Shown here one piece after another: positions 1 through 11,400 of a stretch of 64,000 bases of DNA. The stretch's first letter is position 1. Each line of letters opens with the position of its first letter. Position numbers and translations under genes: made by a program. Source of the DNA: Stercorarius parasiticus (lineage: Eukaryota > Chordata > Aves > Charadriiformes > Stercorariidae); assembly GCA_013396915.1 (NCBI GenBank), contig VWZL01003406.1:251078-315077 (forward strand). Reading direction: 5' to 3'. The notes below the pieces were generated by a model. It was not told where the DNA came from. It searched no databases and saw nothing but the letters and a program-made list of their open reading frames with translations.

Positions 1-1540
1 AGGCGTCCTACAGACAGCATCCTAAAAACCAAACGGATTTTCTAGAGAATCATGGAGAGTATGCTGTAGAATACATACAATTAACAACAAAATTTTATAC
101 AAAAGTTGAAACAATACCCTGGGAAAGGTGCCATTGTTCTCAAGTTTCCTGGGACGCTGCCACAAGGTAACCACACAGCAGCACATTAAAATAATTATTC
201 TTCAATTATTACATTTTGGTCCCATTGCAATTTGATTGCACTTCGTGATAAACATTCACTTCTTTATGACACTGGGTTTATTCACCATTTCAGATAAATA
301 TCTTATTTTTGACCATGGTGTATTATCAATATTGAAAAGACTACACAGATTTGGGGGTCAATAATTATCAATCTAGTTGAATGATCATAAAAGAAATTGG
401 AGATAGTTTGGTGGTCAATGGGTAGATTAAACTAATTAAATGAGAAAGAAATTTTAGTAATAGATGTAAAATTGAGTTCAGAGGGGAAACATTTTTGAAG
501 TTGTCTATAAAATGAAAGTATAGGCATATATCAAGCATTTTTAGAGACCGTCAGTTTATCGATTGTGCTAATCACATCCAGAAGAAAATGACCTATGTAA
601 GTAATTAAAGTATACTGGCCACAGAGCATTGCAGTATGCTTATTGTCTCAGTACTCACAATCTTATTGGTCTTTAGCTATGAGACAACTTTTGCTTTCAG
701 CACCCGTAAAAATGCCATTTTAGAAATCAGAGCATACAGTCATAATGATCCAGAGAGATGAAAACAAGCAAATGTATGATTAAACAGGAAAATCTTACAG
801 AGGGAAAATAATGGAAATATCTTTGTTAAGTAGCTGACTCCTATACAGACACTATGACCCAAAGGAATAATTACATTGGCTTAAGTTAAAGACAACAGGA
901 CAGGCATATAGAAGCAGAGAGTTTTAAAATTTTGTAATTATATAGGAAAAAAGCTTCTGAAAATAAAATTGATTTTAAAATCTGTGGACCAAATTTAGAA
1001 AGAGACAAGTTGGTAACACATATTAAAAGCTCTGAAAAATTAGACACATTATAATTGTTACACAAATTGTATTATCTTCATGCAAATTCATAATCTAGCT
1101 TTGAAACTGGCATTCACTGGCAGTGAGACAAGTAGTAATTATCTATAATGCTTACTGACAAGTTGGAGCACTAAAACCACTAGGTGCCACTTTTTTTTTA
1201 ATTCTCTAGGTCGCACAATGTAAAAAGAAAAACTCTGCTTTTCCAGCAAGTTTGAAATACATGACAGCACCTCTTTAATGCATGTCTGTAAAGGTAACAT
1301 ACAATTCACAGAACATTAAATGTGCCATTTGAATCTATTAATTCTTAAGAATTACTGATTTTACAGTTGAGATGTCTTTTTACTCTATCACTAAATCTGA
1401 TCTTTATGTTTTCTTTTGCTTGCTTTGGTTTGGGCGAATACGGGTTGAATTCAGTATGTCTGATACAAGATACTTGTCATCCCAACTACCTCAATTGTTG
1501 CTTTAAGGCACATAAAAAAACCCAAAATCTCACTTTTTTA

Positions 1541-1582
1541 AGTCAGTGGCAATATTGCCATTGATCTCAATGGGGACTGCAG
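1541..1582. repeat. Possible ancient amniote interspersed repeat fragment
   Basis: The segment reads like the 'AGTCAATGG...CCATTGACTTCAATGGG' phrase that recurs in old dispersed repeats of birds, crocodilians and turtles. Here it is degraded: AGTCAGTGGC, then CCATTGATCTCAATGGGG. The match is by recollection of the phrase, not by search, and I cannot name the family. Similar phrases occur at about 6218-6305 and 22099-22158 in this window. Confidence 0.3.
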
Positions 1583-2020
1583 AAAGTAGTGTCATTAACT
1601 ACACTCTTTTAAGAAAGAGGGAAAAAAAATTACAAAAAATCCATAAAGCATTGACAAGTTCAATATTGATGAAGGACTATGTGCTTCAGAAACAAAGAAA
1701 AAACAAATTAGCTTCAGCATCTCAACTGGATCAAGTTTCCAGTAATGATTATTTCCAGCCTCTCTTTATGCAGTGGAAAATGGAACTGGGTCTTAGTATC
1801 CTGTTTTGGATCCTTGGCTTAAAGATTTCAAACGCACAAATGTCTGAAATCAGTGCAATTCCTTAGTGGTACAGGGTTTTGTCCTCAGAGCGCTAAGTAT
1901 CATTAGCACTTACCATCGGTACTTACAGTTATCAGTGTTCAAGGGCATGTTGGCAACAGTTTCAAGTCATCTGTAAGAGTTAGATATACTCCATTAGAAG
2001 AAAAATTCTAGAGAGACAGC

Positions 2021-2048
2021 ATAAAAATAAAAATAAATAAAATAAAAA
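2021..2048. repeat. AAAT/AAAAT-rich simple repeat
   Basis: Run of alternating AAAAT and AAAT units on the plus strand. It is low complexity, with no function inferred. Confidence 0.75.
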
Positions 2049-2357
2049 TGCAGGGGTAAGAACAGTAAACATTACAGAAATTCAAAATAAAATATTCAGC
2101 TATACAAAGAATATATTCAAATCATAGAAGTCTACGAAAAAGAGGACTGTAAAAGCACCTGTCAATTGTATAGCAAAAATTTATCTCTGCAGACAGAAGT
2201 CTGTGCATTTCTCTTGGTGCTATGTTTTACCTGTGGGGAAAAAAAAAAAAAGAGATTCAGCTAAAAATAAAAAATAAATCAAGTCAATCATAGAATCATA
2301 GAATTGTTAGGGTTGGAAGGGACCTTAAAGATCATCTAGTTCCAACCCCCCTGCCAT

Positions 2358-2775
2358 NNNNNNNNNNNNNNNNNNNNNNNNNNNNNNNNNNNNNNNNNNN
2401 NNNNNNNNNNNNNNNNNNNNNNNNNNNNNNNNNNNNNNNNNNNNNNNNNNNNNNNNNNNNNNNNNNNNNNNNNNNNNNNNNNNNNNNNNNNNNNNNNNNN
2501 NNNNNNNNNNNNNNNNNNNNNNNNNNNNNNNNNNNNNNNNNNNNNNNNNNNNNNNNNNNNNNNNNNNNNNNNNNNNNNNNNNNNNNNNNNNNNNNNNNNN
2601 NNNNNNNNNNNNNNNNNNNNNNNNNNNNNNNNNNNNNNNNNNNNNNNNNNNNNNNNNNNNNNNNNNNNNNNNNNNNNNNNNNNNNNNNNNNNNNNNNNNN
2701 NNNNNNNNNNNNNNNNNNNNNNNNNNNNNNNNNNNNNNNNNNNNNNNNNNNNNNNNNNNNNNNNNNNNNNNNNNN
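2358..2775. other. Assembly gap (418 N)
   Basis: A run of unknown bases lying wholly inside a CR1 element. Left of it is the CR1 3' untranslated end and right of it is the reverse-transcriptase coding part. The missing sequence should therefore be the C-terminal part of ORF2 and the start of the 3' UTR. The gap probably arose because the repeat could not be assembled. Its length may be an estimate. Confidence 0.97.
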
Positions 2776-3208
2776 CCTTGCACTTGGTCTTGTTGAACTT
2801 CATGAGGTTGGCATGGGCCCACCTCTCCAGCCTGTCAAGGTCCCTCTGGATGGCATCTCTTCCCTCCAGTGTGTCAGCCGTCCCACACAGATCGGTGTCT
2901 TTGGCAAAGTTGCTGAGGGTGCATTCTATGCCACTGTCCATGTCACTATTGATGTTGTGACCTTCTCATAGAAGGCCACCAGGTTTGTCAGGCACAATTT
3001 GCCCTTGGTAAAGCCGTGCTGATTGTACTCAATCACCTCTTTGTTATTCTTCTGCCTCAGCAGCGCCTCCAGGAGGATCTGCTCCATAATCTTACCAGGC
3101 ACGGAGGTGAGACTGACTGGCCTATAGTTCCCTGGTTCATCCTTCTTTCCCTTTTTGAAAATGGGGATTATGTTTCCCCTTTTCCAGTCAGTGGGGACAA
3201 GTATCCCA
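2776..3208 (-). pseudogene. CR1 ORF2 reverse-transcriptase fragment with internal deletion
   Basis: Read on the minus strand from about 3208, the frame gives typical CR1 reverse-transcriptase peptides: [16 protein letters not shown], then [10 protein letters not shown], then [11 protein letters not shown] and LVAFYEKVT. Near 2950 it jumps to [13 protein letters not shown] in another frame, followed by [16 protein letters not shown] and [15 protein letters not shown] up to the gap. In the family, roughly 90 residues lie between the AFYD..VT and NDMDSG blocks, including palm motif A with its catalytic aspartate. They are absent here, and the join shifts the frame. The family's FADDT motif (catalytic aspartates) reads FAKDT, so a metal-binding residue is also lost. 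The copy is dead. Family peptides are from memory of CR1 and were not searched. Confidence 0.9.
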
Positions 3209-3370
3209 GCTGAAAATTGAGACAGGAAAAAAAAAATAATCCTGTTTCTTAATTAGTCTCTAGATGTATTTTAGAATGAAACAATCTCTTAGAACCACTG
3301 GTGGAAGTAATAAAGTCAAAGCAATACCTTCCATGAGCAGCCCAGAATATGTCTGACTTTTTTCCCCACT

Positions 3371-3495
3371 TCTTTCCCTGTGTTAAAGCTAATGGAGTAA
3401 ATGCTTTTCTCCCCTTCTTTCCCTGTGTTAAAGCTAATGGAGTAAATGCTTTTCTCCTCTTCTTTCCCTGTGTTAAAGCTAATGGAGTAAATGCT
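3371..3495. repeat. 45-bp minisatellite, about 2.8 copies
   Basis: Copies begin at 3371, 3416 and 3461 with the word TCTTTCCCTGTGTTAAAGC and continue into AATGGAGTAAATGCT. The period is exactly 45 bp. The last copy is cut short, and only one or two differences are seen between copies (TCTCCCC versus TCTCCTC), so the duplication looks recent. It lies 160 bp from the CR1 end. No coding potential is inferred. Confidence 0.92.
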
Positions 3496-4378
3496 CCAGC
3501 TTTTCTAGGATGCCCTTTATTGTATTAACAGCTGGTGTAATACCAGGAGAAAAAATACAGCAGTAATAGCAGTATACCTGTCTTGAGAGGCAAGAGGATA
3601 CAAAGGAAGGCTGTCTCTTGTTATGGAAGAAACATGGGCCCAGTGCTCCTCCTCTGTGGTACAATCTGACTTCATCAGTATTACATCTGTTTCAGCTGAG
3701 GATTAAGCTACATCAGAATTTCTCTCTTCAGTCAACCTTTTTCTCTCTCTTCCATCTCCTACCTCCATCTACACAATAGGTGCTGATCAAGTAACTGACA
3801 GAAAGGTGAATGAAGAGAACAAAAGATCTAAAGAGTAATATAGTGGTCTGTTCCCTCCTATCAAAGTTCTGGCTAATTTTATGCCATTTGACTTTTTTTT
3901 AGCTAGAAATCACTGTCCCCGTTTTATCTAGCCTAGGAAAGTTATGTTATGTATTCATATACACATATCAGTTCACAAGGATCTCAAAGGTCTTTACAAA
4001 TTGAACGTATACCATACAAGAATCTTTTCAGACACCCAGGAATCGCAGTTAGTTCTAGGGTAAATTGCAGGGGCTGTAGTGATTTTACACAATAGTTTAT
4101 AATGGGAATTGAAGATTGCATCTATTTGGAACTACAGGTGAAGTTAGGTAAGGAAGAAGTAATTACTCAAACTGGAATTTGAAAAGAGTGATAACAACTC
4201 TATTCTTGCAGAACCATACTGATATTCTTTTGGTTTTTTCACTCATGTGAAAGACATAATGACCTCTATAATATGGAGCCCCTTATTCACTGCTGAGCCA
4301 TAGATTCAGAATTGACTCAAATGACTTTTTTTAAAAAAAACCACCCTACCACTTGATTTTTCTTTCTGGTTTTACCAG
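3496..4378. other. Non-coding, nothing recognised
   Basis: AT-rich sequence without recognisable repeat, RNA gene or domain. Open frames are short. Confidence 0.5.
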
Positions 4379-4609
4379 GAGGAATCCCGCCTCTTTGATC
4401 ACATTCTTTGTTCAGGAACCAACCTATTTGATTACATAGCTGAAGAAATACAACACAAAATGGATTTTGCCAATGGAAAAGCCATTTTAGATGCATTTTT
4501 GTGGTTGAGCCCAGTTCTCTGTAGCAGCACTAACATTATTTTCTTTGTCTTCAGAACAATCCCAGGAGCAAATACTCTTTGTATATACAGCACAGGAGCA
4601 AAGGCATGA
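4379..4609 (+). other. Candidate terminal exon, unidentified
   Basis: A polypyrimidine tract (about 4353-4374) ends in a good acceptor, TTTTACCAG, at 4370-4378. The next base opens a 76-codon frame closed by TGA at 4607-4609. The first 30 or so codons give a protein-like stretch (begins EESRLFDHILCSG, then NLFDYIAEEIQHKMD). An AATAAA lies at 4888-4893. I recognise no family and see no partner exon, and a frame of this length is common by chance here. Treat it as a weak candidate. Confidence 0.15.
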
Positions 4610-6217
4610 CTTATGTGTCTTTACTGTCTTTCAGGGTTGTCATAATGTTGCTGACAACTGTGGACTCAGGGTCTGACAGTGAGTGCTGACCTTCGCATAC
4701 CTAATCAAATTAGTACTCTGATAGACATGACCAGTTTGGGAAGACAAAGAACAAGAGGACTGCTCTGACTAAGCCCTGCAAACTCTCTGTACTCCTTATG
4801 AATTTCCATATTTTTTATGTGCAAGGAATTAGTTGTGATTTTCATACAAACACTAACTATAATTTAAAAGACATCAAATTTCCATCAAATAAATGAAAAC
4901 TTTTTTGTTTTGTTTTAGTTTTGCCTTTGCACAAACTCAGGAGTCATTCTTGGCATCCAAAAGCAGAGCCTTTATGCTGATGGATACAATATCGGAATTT
5001 TACATGTACGTTTCACTGAATGTTAAAATCACATAAGTTTTTCTCTATCACTGAGAAAGCCATAATTGTATTTAAGCTTGAAATTAAAAAAATCTTTCAA
5101 CATTACCAGCAATTATATTGAAAAAAAGCTCCTTACTGTGGTGGTAATAAACAAGACCACAAAAGACCCAGACATGCTTTTTCAGTTTCCTTTTGGCAGT
5201 TATTCTGTCTGAATTAGATATATCCCTTATAATTATCTTATATATTATAAGAAATACTGAAAGGAAACTGCAGCCTGAATGCAGACAGTGTATGTGATTT
5301 AGAGACAGGGCTTCTAAGAATAGAGTACCAAATAATTGGAGCTTCTATATCATGCTTCAATTGGTGTTGAAACAAAGGAGGGCAGTACTTACCCTATCAT
5401 ATATTCATAGGAGGTGAAGACAAATACATCTGTGTCCCTGAACTATTTCCGAAGACTTCAGAACAGCTGCAGAAAAGGTCAGAAATAGAAGGAGGTTGTC
5501 AACTTTCTCATTAACCAAAACCAGAAGACTCATGTTTCCAAGAAGGTTATACATATCAGAAAAAAAAAGTACTGAGATTCAGTAGCAGAAGCTTGCTACT
5601 CATTTCTATTCATCCCATCTTCCGATGGGATTGTCTCACCATGAAGAAGCTATTGTAATCCACTCTTCTTTACTTAGTGGGACTAGGGCCCAGCAGATAC
5701 CCTTTGTCTCTGTTGTGCCGGGTCGCACGGGCACTTTGAAGCTGGTGCAAAGGCAGCTCCCAAAGGAGCTGTGTGCTCAGGGATTCACCTCTCTTGGTGA
5801 ATTTTTAGACCCAATTAGAGTAGGAGGATGGAGCACAAAATAGAAGAGAAGCTGTTATGAGTTATTATAACATAATAAAAGTTGCTTCTTGTCCTGCCTT
5901 TCATAACGTAGAACACAAGACACTCAGCATTAGAATATTATTCAACTTTTCTGTATAAGCCTTAGGATCAATATTACACTATGACTACCTACCTCTGCTG
6001 TTGTCCTTCAAGATTTTTACATATTTTCCAATCATCATATTAAACTAACCTATTAACTTTATCAGTTTTGTTACAAGTACTTTTCTTGCCACTTTCCCAC
6101 TGCCATGACACTCTTCTGAAATAATAGAGCAAATCTTTAACAAAAAACTATACATAAAATCTAATCAGCCTATCACTGAAAGTTCTAGTTATTTTAAGAT
6201 ATAGTATAGGACTGTCT
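4610..6217. other. Non-coding, nothing recognised
   Basis: No recognised repeat or gene. Frame 5625-5843 (72 codons) covers a slightly GC-richer patch at about 5690-5780 but has no recognisable product. An AATAAA is present near 4888. Confidence 0.5.
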
Positions 6218-6305
6218 GAGTCGGGCTCTCAATCCATTTAACCAAATTGTTCCCAGTGAAATCAGATGTAAAAGTCCCACTGACTTCTTAGGAAGTGGAA
6301 TCAGT
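6218..6305. repeat. Possible ancient amniote interspersed repeat fragment
   Basis: Contains a degraded form of the phrase 'cccactgaaatcaatgg..aaaactcccattgacttc..gaatcaggcc' seen in old sauropsid dispersed repeats. Here it appears as CCCAGTGAAATCAG, AAAAGTCCCACTGACTTC and GGAATCAGTCC, in the expected order. The family name is not known to me, and the match is from memory only. Confidence 0.4.
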
Positions 6306-9300
6306 CCGATGCCAAGCAGATTAACTACAACTGCACCTTTCCTTCCGTATTTTACATTTTTTCCATTCTAACTGCTCTCCTGCCCTTTCCTTTCCTTAGT
6401 ATGATTTGTGTTCTCTGACCTACATCAGTTTAACATTATTTCGCTTGGACTGTTCCTAATCTAACCTCAGTTTTTAATCCATGTTTAAATTGATATTCAG
6501 ATGTTAAACATCAGTACATGACTGTGCATGATGAGGGGTTTATTTTAAAGTTGTTGTTATCTTCAGTGTCTTGCCTGTTCTCTCATCTCCTCATTTAAAA
6601 AGGAAATGAGAGTAATTAGCAAGCAATACCCATATGGAATTTACTTGTGACTGACAGATGAATTGTGCAACTTAATGATGGGTGAACTAATATAAAATGG
6701 ATAAGAGAGAAGACTGTAAGTTCCGTTTCCTAGGATTAATTCATAAGTGAACACATTCTGTAAGAGAAACAGCTTGGTCCCAGTTTAAAAGTTTTTTCTG
6801 CTAAATAGAACATGCTAAATAACTCCAACTAATCTAACATTCAGAAGATTAGCCCCCTAGCATGGACTTCTGAACTATGCCATACATTCATCTTACCTAG
6901 AAAATGCTAATACTGAAATCTTTCTTCAACCTCCTGCTTTCTATCTTTTCAATTTAGAATTGTGGTACTTCCAGTTAAAAAATGATCTTCATTTTCCTGG
7001 CACTTTTGATTCTGGAGTGTCAAGATATAAACCTCAATAGAGCACACCTTTAATTAATTTCCTTGTTTCAGTTTTAGGTTCACATTTTCCAAAAAGTGAA
7101 AATGTCCACATTTTGGGCTTGACTTCATAAATGCAACTGACTCGTTTAGAAAATATTAGGCTGAATGCAAGGAAAGCAATTTTTCTTTACAATTACAGTA
7201 CAAGTCTCATGTGCAGTATACTAATTTTCATTTCATTACACAACTGCAGTTATATACAGTACTTTACACCCAGAAAAACAATAATTTGGATGTGATTTCA
7301 TGCAACAGAACAATTGCATCTACAAGACATTTTCTATTTAGAATAAGTGCACTCTAAATGGGTTTAATTTTGGAGCTACAACTAGAAAAGCTGCCGTTTA
7401 AATACTATTCCCTAGCCAAAAATCTGCAGTAGATATTCCTTTTTTATCTAACGTATAGCAACTGAAACTAAAGTTTTATGTAGAACGTTTGTTATATTCT
7501 ATTACCTCTTATTGACAGTAAGTACAGTCAAAATACAGAGTGAGACAGATCACTCTTTCCTTCAGACACAGCAAATAAATAAATATAGTTCTGCAGCTGA
7601 CAGGAGAAGTATTGGTCCTTGTCAGAACTAACCCTAGCAATCTACAGGGAGTCAAAAATAAAGTCCTCCGTAGACAAGTAATTTCCAGAGTTAGTGTAAG
7701 ATTTGGGAAGAATTAGGAAAAATATTCTCTTGGATATACTCAAGCGGGACATTGTAAGATGTGTTAGAGTGAAATCTATGGCTACAGAGTGAAAAATGAG
7801 ATGCTTATTCTAAGTCAAACCTAGACTGGATTCAGATTAGACATTTTGTCCTAACGTTCTTTATCACTCCTGAGGCCAGAGCTGAGTGATGCACACTTAA
7901 AAGGCAAAACTCAGAGCTCAAGAGCTCAACACATATAACAGATCTGTCTCAAAAGTCTGTATCAGAGGTTTTAAGACAGATTTGTATCAGAAGGTTTCAA
8001 ATTAACTACAGATACGTTCCTGTAAGTTCTTAAACTCAAGAAAAAAAAAATAAAATAGGGTTTTGTAACTATTAAAGTAATTCTACAATGTAGCAGACAA
8101 GAGTTGGATATTTTTTCTTTTTTATATTATTACCAGCTCCATATTTGTTGGCCTTATTAACATGCTGGAAAAAAACCCATCTTGAATGTGAGAGAGCTTT
8201 TTAAAAATCAGAACCTTTTGAGATTGGCATTAAGTCCTCTGACAGTTTGTGTGTTTGCCCTTTGATTTTTTTCTTTTAAAATTATTCTCTTTCAAATCTG
8301 GATGAAAATTGCAAGACCTAATTATTGAACATGAGGCTAACACGGGGCAAGAAAGAAGCCAACAGAACTGAAGCTGTCAGACCCTTTGATAAGTAAGTGC
8401 AAAGAAGGTGGCTCAAAGCAGAAAATAAGGATACACTACCATACAGAAGAAAAGCTATCTGCTTTCAAATTCTTCTAAATATGTTGATATGTGGTGCAAC
8501 TTTTTCTTTGGCCTTCTCTGGAAACTGAGAAAGGAAAGATGAAACACCTATATTGCTGTCTAAATAGCCCAGAGTAATTATATTTGCGGGGAATCCTCAG
8601 GGTCTGCACTGACTGAGTCTTGCTAAAGAAAACACAGGAACTCAGAAGCGTAGAGCTGTTGAGAAAACAAGATCTCCTAGAAATTTTGAGGATCGTCAGT
8701 GCCCAGTGTGAGGGCATTATGCTTTTGCCACTGCAAAGCATGGTACTACTGGCAGTTATGTCAAACACGCACTCAATGAGGAAATGTGCAGAGAATGGGA
8801 CTGTGCTCTTCTATAGTTTGGCTGGGGGCCTGTGGTCACTCGTAGGCATGTAGATCACTGTAGGTCAGTAATCAAAAACCAAATAGTCAATGAAGACTAG
8901 TGCAGAAAAGCAATCTACTGCTTTTTCACTGAGCCTCCATTTAGTACCGCAACTATAAGATCATTTGGGGCATAGTCCTAGCAGCGGAGTTCTGCAAGCC
9001 AGGCAAAACATTTTGAAAAGCTGAACACGGAAAACCACACACTTATAAGAAATCTATTATTTAAATCGACTAAGTTCTGTTAGAATCTGCCACACATTGT
9101 GCTGTATGAAAAAGATCTACTGAGCGTTAGCTGACTGATATACATAGCATAAACCTCTGCATAAGAACTAACTCCAAAACAGCTCAGACAAGAGCCTCAT
9201 AGAAATATAACCTTCCACACCATCTACCTATCAGCTATTTGACACAGAAGTGCTGCAAAGGTCATACAATTTCTCCTTTAATGAGGAATAAGTTACCCTA

Positions 9301-11153
9301 TGCACACATCTGTTCCTATTCAGTTAATGAAACTTCTCTTCAATTGATTTACTTGTTGACATATAAGACCTTACAAGCTATATGTCAAATTGTGAGATGT
9401 GCACATATAAAGAAACATGCTGTTGGCAGAAGTGAAATACAAACTTCAGGGGTAGGGAAGCAGCAAGACGTGTGTTCGTTTTTAACTCCAGCCTTAAGAA
9501 TTAAGATGAGTTTGGATATGGACCAAGAGTACTATTGAATTTTTCAAGATTAATTATAAAATATAATACCATTACCTCTGGGATACAAATAAGAAGAATT
9601 AAAATGGTGAACTGGGTGCAGTCAGTGATGAAAAAGAAGTAGAAGGCAACATTTTACATTCTCCACACCTACATTTTAGGAACGCAAAATACCAGAGGAG
9701 GAATTTACACCCAAGGCAGCTGCACTTGAATAGACAGGCAGGGTGCACAAGCACAATCAGAAGCTGTCTGCATATCAAAGTGGAGGGAAAGAAGAGCAAA
9801 ATATTCTACTGAAAACAAACTCTGCAGAACAACTGTACTCTGTGGACACTTAAGTGATGAATGAACGGTTTGCACATACAATAAAATGTACTCTCAAGAC
9901 CCGAAGTGGCAGGAACACTACAGGTCTAATTGGAAGGTTTGGAAAGGGTACAAAACCTCCAGAACATCGTTTCCACATTGCTATAAGGATCCATTCAGTA
10001 ACGAATAGAGTTGGATTCCTCCATCCCCATTTCCAAGACATTGGCAATTTCTCCATCCCAGACACCAGGCATGCAGACAATTGATTTAAGTCAATTGATT
10101 AACTACGCATTACTTAAGATCTACTTTGAGTTTCAGTGGCAATACAAAGAGGGCATAAGGTTTGTGTGAACACTTTTAACCTGGCTGCTCAGCGGGGCTC
10201 CTATAGCAGAAGTCAAAGCTGAAAGAAGCATGATCACAGCATCTTAGTGGGGCACAGATCAGTCCAGTGGAGGCTACTGATTTGTACAGTCCCAAGCTAC
10301 CACATTGTCCTTATTGGGAGCAATAGGTCAGCTGCCTCAGGAGCTCATCAGGAGCTGCTGCCCTAATACAATTCAGTGGCTCTCACAGAGTTTTGAGTGG
10401 TGGAAACTTGTACGGTGTGCAGCACTCTGTTTTACAGCGCCTTTGGTAATTCAGCAAGAGCCGAGAGCAATTGCTTTATACAAAGGCAAGATGATGGCCC
10501 ATTAATCAGTAAATCAGTGCTGTCAGGGTGAAGGAGTGACAATTTTTAAGTTGTTGAGGCTAGCAAAATACCTCACACTAGCCATGCCTTCGCTTCAACT
10601 GAACTTTAGGACAAAAAGCATACGCTTTTTAAAGTCTGAATGGATGATAAATACAGGAAAAGCATACAAAGGTGAGGAGAAACATTTCTCTTATGTTAAT
10701 AAATTATGTCATGGGCAGATTTATCAGAATATTTACAGAAATTTAATTCCTGCAAAAGTAGCAAATTAATTTCTATCATTATCGGATGCAAAGACACTCA
10801 CTACACCAAACCACAAAATTGCACATAAATTTCGTAGTAGATGGCACCTAATCAAAGCTGCCAAAATAACCACTCCCACTAATCGTTATTTAGGATAATT
10901 ATCACATACAAAACAAAACTGAACAAAATAGTTTAAATCCAGTGAAGAAGAGTCAGGAACTTTGAGTTTCAGCAAGGCCCAGCACAGGCTGAAGATTGTC
11001 ATTACAGTTCTTGATACATTAAAATAACCCAAGACAGACCATGTTAGTTCTCACACCTGAACTATTCTCTTAGCCGGAGGGTTCAATGTTTAGCAGCCTC
11101 TCCCATTGCTCTCATAAACCAGCCACTTTTTTAACTACCTTCCAACATTTCCC
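6306..11153. other. Non-coding, nothing firmly recognised
   Basis: AT-rich, apparently single-copy sequence. A direct near-repeat (TGTATCAGAGGTTTTAA / TGTATCAGAAGGTTTCAA) sits at about 7958 and 7983. The interval 9854-10080 is free of stops in one frame of each strand (76 codons each), but neither translation resembles a known family. Frames at 8475-8853 and 9239-9538 also look like chance. Confidence 0.5.
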
Positions 11154-11223
11154 ATGTTGGCTTGTAAAACAGCAAACACTGGGTGGGCCCAAGCCGTGGC
11201 AGCGTCTGGAAGTCACGCACAAG
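11154..11223 (+). other. Candidate small exon in a CpG cluster, unidentified
   Basis: A strong donor-like sequence, ACAAG|GTGAGC, has its GT at 11224-11225. Upstream, an ATG at 11154 opens a frame of 28 codons through the donor. Alternatively, an AG at 11171-11172 gives a 51-base exon that is open in frame (QTLGGPKPW...). Eight CpGs fall within about 95 bp (11194-11288) in an otherwise CpG-poor desert. This could be the first exon of a non-coding RNA, an internal exon of a gene spanning the window, or chance. No homology is recognised. Confidence 0.2.
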
Positions 11224-11400
11224 GTGAGCACTGCTCATAGCGACTGCTGATGCCCGGCAGCACGACAGCACTGTTGGTTTACGCCTCGTTCCTCCAGGAA
11301 CTGCTGAGCTGATCAGTGAGAAGCAACATCACAGCTGGAAGTTGCCCTTTGCTGCAAGGCCACTGTCTGTCTCTGTATGAGATTCAAAAGTGCTACAAAT
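11160..11400. promoter_or_regulatory. Local GC- and CpG-enriched patch
   Basis: The patch is clearly richer in G+C than its surroundings. CpGs include those at about 11194, 11202, 11216, 11241, 11254, 11262, 11282 and 11287. It is too small for a classical CpG island. It may be a conserved element, a small promoter/enhancer or an exon. No core promoter motif was identified. Confidence 0.25.

Larger units (their letters stand above)
1..2285. other. AT-rich non-coding sequence
   Basis: No gene recognised. An open frame at 1546-1866 (106 codons, plus strand) has no recognisable domain, overlaps an apparent ancient repeat, and is of a length expected by chance at this AT content. The stretch holds short A/T-rich tracts (1192-1201 poly-T, 2021-2048 AAAT-rich, 2239-2251 poly-A) and otherwise looks single-copy. 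It could be intergenic or intronic. Confidence 0.6.
2286..3208 (-). mobile_element. CR1 LINE, 3' part, degraded, interrupted by assembly gap
   Basis: Minus-strand CR1 non-LTR retrotransposon fragment. At 2286-2357 the plus strand carries the reverse complement of a CR1 3' end: two tandem octamers of the tail (AATCATAG type), then GGTTGGAAGGGACC and the block ending in TTCCAACCCCCCTGCCAT. After the gap (2358-2775), 2776-3208 encodes ORF2 reverse-transcriptase peptides on the minus strand. CR1 copies itself through RNA by target-primed reverse transcription and is usually truncated at the 5' end. This copy starts inside the reverse transcriptase, so it lacks the endonuclease and could not move on its own. 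Identity to the family is very clear. The extent inside the gap is unknown. Confidence 0.95.

Noticed and set aside
1546..1866. 106-codon open frame (plus)
   Set aside because: It overlaps an apparent ancient repeat, has no recognisable domain, and several frames this long are expected by chance in 64 kb of AT-rich DNA.
3371..3495. Possible CRISPR-like array
   Set aside because: The units are contiguous with no unique spacers and the genome is eukaryotic; it is a minisatellite.
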